Shown here: positions 44,754-54,915 of the stretch, piece after piece
Layout of the letters: each line of letters begins with the position of its first letter
How positions within the stretch are numbered: the first letter of the stretch is position 1
Assembly: GCF_029892485.1 (NCBI RefSeq)
Contig: NZ_JARXVG010000017.1
Coordinates: 41,959 to 105,958 of the forward strand
Source: Variovorax boronicumulans
Lineage (GTDB): Bacteria > Pseudomonadota > Gammaproteobacteria > Burkholderiales > Burkholderiaceae_C
DNA: 64,000 bases
Reading direction: 5' to 3'
Notes under the pieces: generated by a model
The model's database searches: none
What the model was told of the DNA's origin: nothing
The model's input: the letters and a program-made list of their open reading frames with translations, nothing else
Program-made: the position numbers and the translations under genes

Positions 44754-44780
44754 AGTAGTCCAACAGACTGTTGGACTACT
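44754..44780. terminator. perfect 12-bp inverted repeat after kynA, candidate terminator
   Basis: AGTAGTCCAACA (44754-44765), loop GAC, then TGTTGGACTACT (44769-44780). It stands 24 bases after the kynA stop, the right place for a terminator, but has only a TTCCTC tail instead of a T run and a stem that is not GC-rich, so rho-dependent or regulatory use is also possible. Confidence 0.5.
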
Positions 44781-44919
44781 TCCTCAGGCGTCCGCGGCCA
44801 CCCGCTGGGCCCCATCGCGTGGATCGGGTCAGTTCAATCCGGCTGAACGCTCGCATGTACTGTTTGCCACACCTGCGCAAACCGCTACATTTTTGGCAAC
44901 AACGACGGAGGCGACTGCC

Positions 44920-46170
44920 ATGCACAACATCCGGTTCTCACCCGACGAGATCTCCACCTTGCGGGCACACGGCGTCGTGCTGTTCGCGGACCGCGTGATC
45001 TTCGATGCGCAGCCGCCGATGCCGGCGCAGCAGATCGCAGCCGTGCAGGCCCTGTGCGCCGGACCGATTCCCGATGCGCTGGTCGCGCTGTGGCAAGAGA
45101 CGGCGGGCGGCCGCCTCGACTACGACCTCGCACTGCCGATGAACGGCAACATCGAAAACGTGAGCTGGTCGGAGCTGTTCTGGGACGGCAGCGACGGTTA
45201 TCGCGACCTGCAGGGCTGGATCGAGCACGAGCAGGAACTGGCCAGGGAAGCCGCCGCCGATGGCGGCCCGCCCTGGAGCGGAAAGATCACCCACCTGCCC
45301 TTCGGCGGCTTCGAGTACCTGGACCGCATCTACGCCGTGGTGGAGCCCGGCGAGGCCTACGGCCGGGTCATCGCATGGAAGCAGGGCCTGCCGCCGGCCT
45401 GGACGCACGCGCTGCACGAAGACAGCCTCTGCACCGTCGCGCCCGACCTGCACGGCGCCTTCGCGGCGCTGCATCTGGACGAAGACCCGCTGGCCCCCAC
45501 GAGCGACTACTTCTCGGGCCAGACTCTGCTGCAGTACCTGGACGACCGCCACCAGGACCACGGGCTGGACCTCGACCTGATGGACAAGCTGGTCACCTTC
45601 TACTGCCGCGCCGTGGTCGACTGGCGCACGCCGCTGGCCGACGGCACGCTGCGCCATCACCCGGCGCTCGCACGCGCGGCGCTGCACCATGCCATTGCGA
45701 CCGACGACGCGCCGCTGGTGGGCGAGCTGGCCGCCTCGGGCGTGAGCTTCGACGGGCCGCAACAAGGCAGCGCGCTGGCGACCGACGTTGCGCTGAGCCA
45801 GAGCGCCTTCGCAGCGGCTGCGGCCTTGGTGCGCGCGGGTGCGCCGGTGGCGGCCGATGCCCTGCGCAGCGTCGATGGCCAGATCGCGCCCGAACTCACC
45901 GGCGTGCTGCTAGCCAACGGCGCCGAGCCGAGCGTGGCAGCCATCGTCAAGTGCGTGGCTTGCGGCGCGCCCGCCAGCGCGCACCTGATCGCCGATGCCT
46001 GCACCGAAGCCGGCATCGACGTGCCGCCAGCCTTTGTCGCTGACCGCGATGCGATGCTGACGGAACTGGAAACGACGTTGGTGAAAGTGCGCGATGGCTC
46101 GCTGGGCCACTACCTCGGGCCGGAAGGGCTGGCGGAGCGCATCGAGCACCTGCAGACCTTCAGGCTCTGA
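44920..46170 (+). CDS. SMI1/KNR4 (SUKH)-like protein with ankyrin-like C-terminal repeats
   Basis: 416 residues from ATG 44920, which has GGAGG 8 bases upstream. Residues ~35-190 look like a SUKH-superfamily domain: IPDALVALWQETAGGRLDYD, DGSDGYRDLQGWIEHEQ, HLPFGGFEYLDRIYAVV. The C-terminal half has helix-pair repeats resembling ankyrin units (ALARAALHHAIATDDAPLV; FAAAAALVRAGAPVAADALR; ELTGVLLANGAEPSVAAI). SUKH proteins are often immunity proteins for polymorphic toxins; no toxin gene is adjacent, so an orphan-immunity reading is weak. The call rests on motif style only. Confidence 0.6.
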   Translation: MHNIRFSPDEISTLRAHGVVLFADRVIFDAQPPMPAQQIAAVQALCAGPIPDALVALWQETAGGRLDYDLALPMNGNIENVSWSELFWDGSDGYRDLQGWIEHEQELAREAAADGGPPWSGKITHLPFGGFEYLDRIYAVVEPGEAYGRVIAWKQGLPPAWTHALHEDSLCTVAPDLHGAFAALHLDEDPLAPTSDYFSGQTLLQYLDDRHQDHGLDLDLMDKLVTFYCRAVVDWRTPLADGTLRHHPALARAALHHAIATDDAPLVGELAASGVSFDGPQQGSALATDVALSQSAFAAAAALVRAGAPVAADALRSVDGQIAPELTGVLLANGAEPSVAAIVKCVACGAPASAHLIADACTEAGIDVPPAFVADRDAMLTELETTLVKVRDGSLGHYLGPEGLAERIEHLQTFRL

Positions 46171-46197
46171 AGGTCGGAGCGTTCGTTCAACCGCCGT

Positions 46198-47382
46198 TCA
46201 ACCGCCGTACAGCCAGGGCTGATCCAGCAGCCGCGCGCCGAGCGTGCGCATCGCGAGGTCGCGCCCCAGGCGCATGGCGCCGGTGGCATGGAAGACCTCG
46301 CCGTTGCGCCGCGCGCGCGCCTGCACCTGTGCATTGCGCTGCCAGCGTGCATCGGCGTAACGCGCGAAGGCCGCGGGCACGTCGGCCGCGGTGCCATCGC
46401 CGAGCGCATCGGCCAGCGCGACCGCATCCTCGATCGCCATGCCGGCACCCTGCGCGAGGTACGGCACCATCGGGTGCGCGGCATCGCCCACCAGCGCGAT
46501 GCGCTCGTGCGCCATGTCGGCGGCGGAGGTCAACGGTGCGCGGTCGCTGAGCGACCAGGCGCGCCAGCCGGGCATCGCTTCGAGCAGCGCCTGCAAGCCG
46601 CCACCGCTGCGGCCCGTGGCTTGTTGCAAGGCCGCGATGCTGCTGGACTGGTCCCAGTCGCGCGCATCGCCGGCCGGGGCCGATTCGGCGATCACCACGA
46701 CGTTGAGCCAGTCGCCGCCACGCACCGGGTACGCCACGGCGTGGAGATGCGGGCCCAGCCACACATCGACCTGCTGGCGCCGCAACGCCGCTGGCAGGTC
46801 GGACTGCAAGGCCAATGCGCGCCAAGCCGTGTGGCCGATGACGCGCGGCGGCTCCGCGGCAGATGGCGTGTCGAGCTGCCGGCGCACCAGGCTCCAGAGG
46901 CCATCGGCACCCACGAGCGCTTCGCCCTCCCAGGCGCGGGCGTCGGTGCTCGACACGCACACTAGGTCATCGCTGGTCTCGACCTCCTTGATCTGTGCGG
47001 CGGTGACCAGCGTGCCGGTGCCCCGTGCGCGCACTGCGTCGAGGAGCAGCGCATGCAGGTCGGCGCGGTGCACGCAGAGGTAAGGGGCGCCGTAGCGCTG
47101 CTGCATGGCATCCCCCAGGGGCAGGCAGGCCAGCACGGCATCGCTGCCGGCGCTGCGGACCACCAATGCATCGGGACGCGCCGCGATCTTCGCAAGGCCA
47201 GTGCCGAGGTCCAGTTGTTGAATGCGCCGCGTGACGTTGGGACCGAGCTGCACGCCGGCCCCGATCTCACCGAAGGCCGCTGCCTGCTCGAAGACATCGG
47301 CCCGGTGCCGGCCCCGCGAAAGTGCCAGCGCCGTGGCCAGCCCCCCGATGCCGCCCCCGGCGACGAGGATGTGCGTAGGCAT
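46198..47382 (-). CDS. FAD-dependent monooxygenase (salicylate-hydroxylase-like, group A)
   Basis: 394 residues. GxGxxG FAD motif at the start (THILVAGGGIGGLATALALS), DG motif in LVGADGLWSLVRRQL, and the second FAD motif IALVGDAAHPMVPYLAQGAG. Group A flavoprotein hydroxylases act on aromatic acids; salicylate, 3- or 6-hydroxybenzoate and similar are possible substrates. No matching ring-cleavage gene is adjacent. ATG 47382 starts the FAD motif properly; the longer frame overlaps the preceding DUF6587 gene. 5 bases after that gene. Confidence 0.88.
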   Translation of the reverse strand: MPTHILVAGGGIGGLATALALSRGRHRADVFEQAAAFGEIGAGVQLGPNVTRRIQQLDLGTGLAKIAARPDALVVRSAGSDAVLACLPLGDAMQQRYGAPYLCVHRADLHALLLDAVRARGTGTLVTAAQIKEVETSDDLVCVSSTDARAWEGEALVGADGLWSLVRRQLDTPSAAEPPRVIGHTAWRALALQSDLPAALRRQQVDVWLGPHLHAVAYPVRGGDWLNVVVIAESAPAGDARDWDQSSSIAALQQATGRSGGGLQALLEAMPGWRAWSLSDRAPLTSAADMAHERIALVGDAAHPMVPYLAQGAGMAIEDAVALADALGDGTAADVPAAFARYADARWQRNAQVQARARRNGEVFHATGAMRLGRDLAMRTLGARLLDQPWLYGG

Positions 47383-47387
47383 CAGGC

Positions 47388-47669
47388 TCAGCGAGTGTTC
47401 GAGAGGGCCTTGTCGGCTGGCGTGGCGTTGGTGTTGCCGGGTTTCTTGGGGGCGCAGCTGCCGCAGGTGTCGCACGAGCCGCAACCCGAGGTCTTGGCGA
47501 GCGAGGCGGCCAGCTGGTTGGCGCGCTCCTGGTCGACCAGGCCGGCGCGGTGCGTGCCGGCTGCCAGCTTGTGGGCCGCGCTGCGCCGCCAGCCTGCGGG
47601 CATCCAGCGCCAGACCGCGTAGAACGCGGCCGCTGCGACGATCAATCCAACGATCAGTTGCTGTGCCAT
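47388..47669 (-). CDS. DUF6587-like small cysteine-rich membrane protein of the feo cluster
   Basis: 93 residues. One N-terminal membrane segment (LIVGLIVAAAAFYAVWRWMP) and a Cys-rich cytoplasmic part GCGSCDTCGSCAP, like small FeoC/FeoB-associated Cys-rich proteins. Encoded 33 bases after feoB on the same strand. Cys spacing C-x2-C-x2-C-x2-C would suit an Fe-S or iron site; a role in ferrous-iron uptake is inferred from context. Confidence 0.75.
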   Translation of the reverse strand: MAQQLIVGLIVAAAAFYAVWRWMPAGWRRSAAHKLAAGTHRAGLVDQERANQLAASLAKTSGCGSCDTCGSCAPKKPGNTNATPADKALSNTR

Positions 47670-47702
47670 TTCTTCTTCAAACCTTTCAGCGTCAGAGGCG
47701 TT

Positions 47703-49598
47703 TTAACCTGCCCCGAGTGCCACCGCAACGCGGTAGGTGATGAAGCATGCGGCGTAGGCCAGGGCGAACAGGTAGCCGGCCATGATCCACACGTACTTCC
47801 ACGACCCGGTCTCGCGCTTCACGGCCGCGAGCGTCGAGATGCACTGCGGCGCGAACACATACCAGACCAGCAGCGACAGCGCCGTTGCCAGAGACCAGCT
47901 GCCGGCGATGAGCGGCTCGAGCGCACCGGCCACGTCGTCGCCGGTGGCCGAGAGCGCGTACACCGTGCCCAGCGCGCCCACCGCCACTTCGCGCGCCGCC
48001 ATGCCGGGCACCAGCGCGATCGAGATCTGCCAGTTGAAGCCGATGGGCGCAAAGATGTATTCGAGCCCGCGGCCGATCATGCCGGCCAGGCTGTACTGGA
48101 TGGCCGGGCCGGTCGCGCCTTCAGGCGGCGACGGGAAGGTCGACAAAAACCACAGCAGGATCGTGAGCGTGAGGATGATCGTGCCCACGCGCTGGATGAA
48201 GATCCATGCGCGCTCGTAGAGGCCCAGCGCCAGGTTGCGCAGGTTCGGCCAGCGGTAGGCGGGCAGTTCCATCAGGAGCGGCGAATGCTGCGTGCTGTCG
48301 CGGAAGCGCTTCATCACCCAGGCCACGGCCATCGCCGAGACGATGCCGAACACGTACAGCGCAAAGAGAACCACGCCCTGCAGGTTGAAGACGCCGCCCA
48401 CGGTGCGCGCCGGAATGAAGGCCGCGATCAGCAGCGCATACACCGGCAGCCGCGCCGAACAGGTCATGAGCGGCGCGATCATGATGGTCGTGATGCGGTC
48501 GCGCCAGTTGCTGATGGTGCGCGTGGCCATCACCCCCGGAATGGCGCAGGCGAAGCTCGAGAGCAGCGGAATGAACGAGCGGCCCGACAGGCCCACGGTG
48601 CCCATCACGCGGTCGAGCAGGAAGGCGGCGCGCGGCAGGTAGCCCGAGTCTTCGAGCGCGAGGATGAAGAGGAACAGGATCAGGATCTGCGGCAGGAACA
48701 CGATCACGCCGCCCACGCCGGCGATCACGCCATCGACCAGCAGGCTCTGCAGCATGCCTTCGGGGATGGCTGTCTTGATCAGGCCGCCGAGCGCCTCGGT
48801 GCCGGCCTTGATGGCGTCCATCGGCACGTTGGCCCAGCTGAACACGGCCTGGAACATCAGGAACATCGTGACGGCCAGCACCACCATGCCCCACAGCGGA
48901 TGCATCACGACGCGGTCGATGCGGTCGCTGGTGGCGAGGCTGCCGACCGGCTCCTTCACTGTCAGGCCCAGGATGCGGCGCACCTCGCGCTGGGTGGCGA
49001 GCACATCGTCCAGGTCCGGCGCCTGCCAGGGCTGCGGCGCAGCGGCGGCGACCGGGGCGTCGAGCGCTTCGAGCAGGTTCTTCGCGCCGCCGGTATGGAC
49101 GCCGACGGTCTCGATCACCGGCAGACCCAACTCGCGCGAGAGCACGGCGGTATCGACCGCAATGCCCTGCTTCCTGGCCATGTCGGTCATGTTGAGCGCG
49201 ACCACCATCGGCAGGCCGAGCTTCTTCGCCTCGAGCACGAGGCGCAGGTTCAGGCGCAGGTTGGTGGCGTCGGTCACGCACACCAGCAGGTCGGGCAAGG
49301 CCTCGTTGCTCTGGCCGGTGACGATGTCGCGGGTGACGGCCTCGTCGGCGCTGAGCGCGTTCAGGCTGTAGGCGCCCGGCAGGTCGAGCACGAAGACGCG
49401 GCGGCCCGACGGGGTGCGCAGCGTCCCTTCCTTGCGCTCGACGGTCACGCCGGCGTAGTTGGCGACCTTCTGGCGGCTGCCTGTCAGCAGGTTGAACAGC
49501 GCGGTCTTGCCGCAGTTGGGGTTGCCGAGCAGCGCGATGCGTCCCGGCTGGGCGGTGGGCGCGAAGCCGCCGGGGCCCTGGATGACGGCTTCAGCCAT
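47703..49598 (-). CDS. feoB: ferrous iron transport protein B
   Basis: 631 residues: N-terminal G domain (GNPNCGKTALFNLLTG G1; LDLPGAYSL G3; ALNMTDM G4) followed by a membrane domain with gate motifs FVLPQILILFLFI-type segment and ARVPVYALL-like SARLPVYALLIAA. Shorter than the 773-residue E. coli protein, with a compact C-terminus; the separate DUF6587 gene may supply the missing Cys-rich end. ATG 49598 (MAEAVIQG) has GGGAG upstream and overlaps the feoA stop by 8 bases. Confidence 0.93.
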   Translation of the reverse strand: MAEAVIQGPGGFAPTAQPGRIALLGNPNCGKTALFNLLTGSRQKVANYAGVTVERKEGTLRTPSGRRVFVLDLPGAYSLNALSADEAVTRDIVTGQSNEALPDLLVCVTDATNLRLNLRLVLEAKKLGLPMVVALNMTDMARKQGIAVDTAVLSRELGLPVIETVGVHTGGAKNLLEALDAPVAAAAPQPWQAPDLDDVLATQREVRRILGLTVKEPVGSLATSDRIDRVVMHPLWGMVVLAVTMFLMFQAVFSWANVPMDAIKAGTEALGGLIKTAIPEGMLQSLLVDGVIAGVGGVIVFLPQILILFLFILALEDSGYLPRAAFLLDRVMGTVGLSGRSFIPLLSSFACAIPGVMATRTISNWRDRITTIMIAPLMTCSARLPVYALLIAAFIPARTVGGVFNLQGVVLFALYVFGIVSAMAVAWVMKRFRDSTQHSPLLMELPAYRWPNLRNLALGLYERAWIFIQRVGTIILTLTILLWFLSTFPSPPEGATGPAIQYSLAGMIGRGLEYIFAPIGFNWQISIALVPGMAAREVAVGALGTVYALSATGDDVAGALEPLIAGSWSLATALSLLVWYVFAPQCISTLAAVKRETGSWKYVWIMAGYLFALAYAACFITYRVAVALGAG

Positions 49599-49896
49599 GG
49601 TTGGCGGCTCCCGGTGTGACATGGATGAGCGAGGCTTCGTGGCGGCGCAATGCGAAGGTGGTGTGCCCCAGGCGGACTGCCAGCGGCTCCCGGCCCGGAA
49701 TGCCGCTCGCGACGATGCGCACGGCCTCGCCCGGCACGAAACCGATCTCGGTCAGGCGCAGCACGAGCTCGCGGTCGTCCGCACCCTCAGGGCGGGCCAC
49801 GTCGAGCACGGTGGCCCACTGGTTGTTCGGAAGCTGGTCGAGGCGCAGGGCGACGGCGGTGGTGGCCGGCGCGGTGCCGAAGTCGTTGGTTCGCAC
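49591..49896 (-). CDS. feoA: ferrous iron transport protein A
   Basis: 101 residues, SH3-like FeoA domain: LVLRLTEIGFVPGEAVRIV and EPLAVRLGHTTFALRRHEA. First gene of feoA-feoB-DUF6587, overlapping feoB by 8 bases. The 123-base gap upstream should hold a promoter; only a poor Fur-box-like stretch was seen. Confidence 0.93.
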   Translation of the reverse strand: MRTNDFGTAPATTAVALRLDQLPNNQWATVLDVARPEGADDRELVLRLTEIGFVPGEAVRIVASGIPGREPLAVRLGHTTFALRRHEASLIHVTPGAANHG

Positions 49897-50019
49897 GGTG
49901 GGGCGGCGCCTGGATACCCGGACGCACCTGTAAGCAAAACCCAGATGCTATCAATTCTCAATTGCGAAGACCTGACTAAAGCCCTATGACCTCGCGGATC
50001 GAGTCCTTCCGGGTCGGAT

Positions 50020-50478
50020 TCAGGCCAGCTCGACGATGCGCGCCGACACGGCATCGCCATCGACGATGAGCTCGGCCACAGCGATTGGCAATTTGAATCG
50101 CCGCGGGCCGGCGCTGCCCGGGTTGACGTAGAGCACGCCGTCGCGCTGTTCGACCTTCGGCTTGTGGGAGTGTCCGGAAATCACCACGCGAACGCCGGCA
50201 CCGGCGGGGTCGATGTCGATCTGCGAAAGGTCGTGGATGGCGTAGATGACCATGCTCCCCGCCTTCAGGAATTCCGTCTCCGCAATGCCATCGGCCCACG
50301 GCTCCCGGTCGTTGTTGCCCCGCACCACCGTCAGCGGTGCGATGGCCGAAAGCGCCTCGAGGATGCCGGCATCGCCGATGTCCCCGCCGTGCACGATGAA
50401 GTCGCTGCCCTGCAAGGCGGCCACGGCCTGCGGACGCAGCAGGCCGTGGGTGTCGGAGATAAGCCCGACGCGAATCAA
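50020..50478 (-). CDS. metallophosphoesterase, YfcE/MJ0936 type
   Basis: 152 residues with all calcineurin-like metal motifs: GLISDTHG (D-x-H), VHGGDIGD (GD), RGNNDR (GNxD), ISGHSH (GHxH) and NPGSAGPRR near the end. Family members hydrolyse phosphodiesters; natural substrate unknown. Starts 3 bases after acnA stop, so co-transcribed. Confidence 0.9.
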   Translation of the reverse strand: MIRVGLISDTHGLLRPQAVAALQGSDFIVHGGDIGDAGILEALSAIAPLTVVRGNNDREPWADGIAETEFLKAGSMVIYAIHDLSQIDIDPAGAGVRVVISGHSHKPKVEQRDGVLYVNPGSAGPRRFKLPIAVAELIVDGDAVSARIVELA

Positions 50479-50481
50479 GCG

Positions 50482-53349
<2,868 letters not shown>

Positions 53350-53511
53350 AGGGGAACTCCTGTTTGTTCGTGGAAGCTCCTCAAGGATAGCGGGGAACAA
53401 TGTCAATCGTTGTAGTCGGTCTTCCCTCTCACGCTCCCTCCGCGCTACGTTCCTCATAGCGAGAAATGCCGGGTAGACGGGCGTTGCCGGCACCTCTCGC
53501 GTCGCCCGCGG

Positions 53512-53925
53512 TCAGGCCAGCGCCATGCCGGCGCGGCTGCGGGTGCGGCGCAGGCCGGTCCATTGCAGCTCGGCCAGCACTACCACGCACACGGCCTGCG
53601 CCAGCACCCAGGCCACGCCCAGCTCAGTGACCGCGAACATGCCGCTGACCAGCAACGCAACGCAGGCCACGGCCCAGCCGAAGTTGCCGAAGATCACGAG
53701 GCCGATCAACGTGCGCGGCGGCGTGGCGCGGCTGGCCATGAAGGCGGCGAGCGCCGCATACGCCAGCAGGAACACCCCGGTGCCCATCAGCAGCGCCGCT
53801 GGCAGCCCGGTGAGCCCTGCCAGGGCGTCGGTGAATGCCACCTGCAGCGCACCGGTCGCGGCGCAGGAAGCGGCGTCGGCCCACATCACGTTGGGCAGGA
53901 AGCGGGGGGAAGTGAAGACGGACAT
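53512..53925 (-). CDS. small four-helix membrane protein of unknown function
   Basis: 137 residues, four hydrophobic segments: ADAASCAATGALQVAFTDAL, ALLMGTGVFLLAYAALAAFM, LIGLVIFGNFGWAVACVALL, VAWVLAQAVCVVVLAELQW. AAGGAG 6 bases before ATG 53925. Known similar proteins are uncharacterised. Divergent from an XRE regulator whose 144-base gap suggests it is the regulator's target. Confidence 0.75.
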   Translation of the reverse strand: MSVFTSPRFLPNVMWADAASCAATGALQVAFTDALAGLTGLPAALLMGTGVFLLAYAALAAFMASRATPPRTLIGLVIFGNFGWAVACVALLVSGMFAVTELGVAWVLAQAVCVVVLAELQWTGLRRTRSRAGMALA

Positions 53926-54069
53926 GTGAATCTCCTTGGGGTGATCACTGGGTGGATACGCCGCAAGCCAGTCCTGCCGCGTTGGAGCCGATGATTCCGC
54001 CCGGCCTGCACCGCGTCGATGACCTGGGAGGTCATGGCGCCGGGCCGGCACCGCGCCAGAATGCGGGCC

Positions 54070-54915
54070 ATGAACACCATCCGCACACATTCGTCCAAGG
54101 CCAGCCAGCCCGGCGCGCGCGATCCGTTCGGCGCGCACCTGCGGCACTGGCGCACCCACCGGCGCCTGAGCCAGCTCGACCTGGCGCAGGAGGCGGAGGT
54201 GTCGACGCGGCACCTGAGCTACGTGGAAACCGGCCGCGCCGCGCCCAGCCGCGAGATGGTGCTGCGCCTGGCCGAGCGGCTCGAAGTGCCGCTGCGCGAG
54301 CGCAATGCGCTGCTGGTGGCAGCGGGCTTCGCGCCGATGTACCGCCAGCGCTCGCTCGATGACCCGGCGCTGGCGTCGGCGCGCCGCGCGGTGGACTTGG
54401 TGCTCAAAGGGCACGAACCCTTTCCGGCGCTGGCCGTCGACCGCCACTGGAATCTTGTTGCCTACAACGCGCTGGTACCGATGCTGATGGCCGGTGCGGC
54501 GGCCGAGCTGGTGGCACCGCCCGTCAACGTGCTGCGCCTGAGCCTGCACCCCGATGGCTTGGCTTCGCGCATCGCCAACTTCGCGCAATGGCGCGCCCAT
54601 CTGCTCGAGCGGCTCCAGCAGCAGATCGCCGCGACGGGCGATGCGGTGCTGCAGGCGCTGCACGACGAGCTGGAGGCTTTTCCCGCCCCCAACGTGAGTC
54701 ACGACGCGCCGAAGGCCGACACCGACCTCTCCGGCGTGGTCGTGCCCTTTCAGCTCGTCACGCCGAACGGGGTGCTGAGCTTCATCAGCACCACGACCAT
54801 CTTCGGCACGCCGGTCGACGTCACGTTGCAGGAACTGGCGGTGGAGTCGTTCTTTCCGGCCGATGCGCAAACAGCGGCGGCGCTGACGGAGATGGCGAAG
54901 CAGGCGGCGAGCTGA
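54070..54915 (+). CDS. XRE-family regulator with MmyB-like ligand-binding domain
   Basis: 281 residues. HTH: LRHWRTHRRLSQLDLAQEAE and VSTRHLSYVETGRAAPSREM; followed by the MmyB-like sensor (GHEPFPALAVDRHWNLVAYN; VNVLRLSLHPDGLASRIANF), which in relatives binds fatty-acid-type ligands. ATG 54070 is chosen over 54019 or 54061. Its last 95 bases are antisense to the end of the acyl-CoA dehydrogenase gene. Likely controls the divergent membrane protein. Confidence 0.85.
   Translation: MNTIRTHSSKASQPGARDPFGAHLRHWRTHRRLSQLDLAQEAEVSTRHLSYVETGRAAPSREMVLRLAERLEVPLRERNALLVAAGFAPMYRQRSLDDPALASARRAVDLVLKGHEPFPALAVDRHWNLVAYNALVPMLMAGAAAELVAPPVNVLRLSLHPDGLASRIANFAQWRAHLLERLQQQIAATGDAVLQALHDELEAFPAPNVSHDAPKADTDLSGVVVPFQLVTPNGVLSFISTTTIFGTPVDVTLQELAVESFFPADAQTAAALTEMAKQAAS

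Noticed and set aside
44731..44919. Looked for a tRNA or small RNA in the gap after kynA
   Set aside because: No cloverleaf or CCA end; only the hairpin at 44754-44780 was found.
49944..49965. Possible Fur box upstream of feoA (GATGCTATCAATTCTCAATT)
   Set aside because: Only one half (minus-strand TGAGAAT) resembles the 7-1-7 consensus; the other half does not, so no feature was called.
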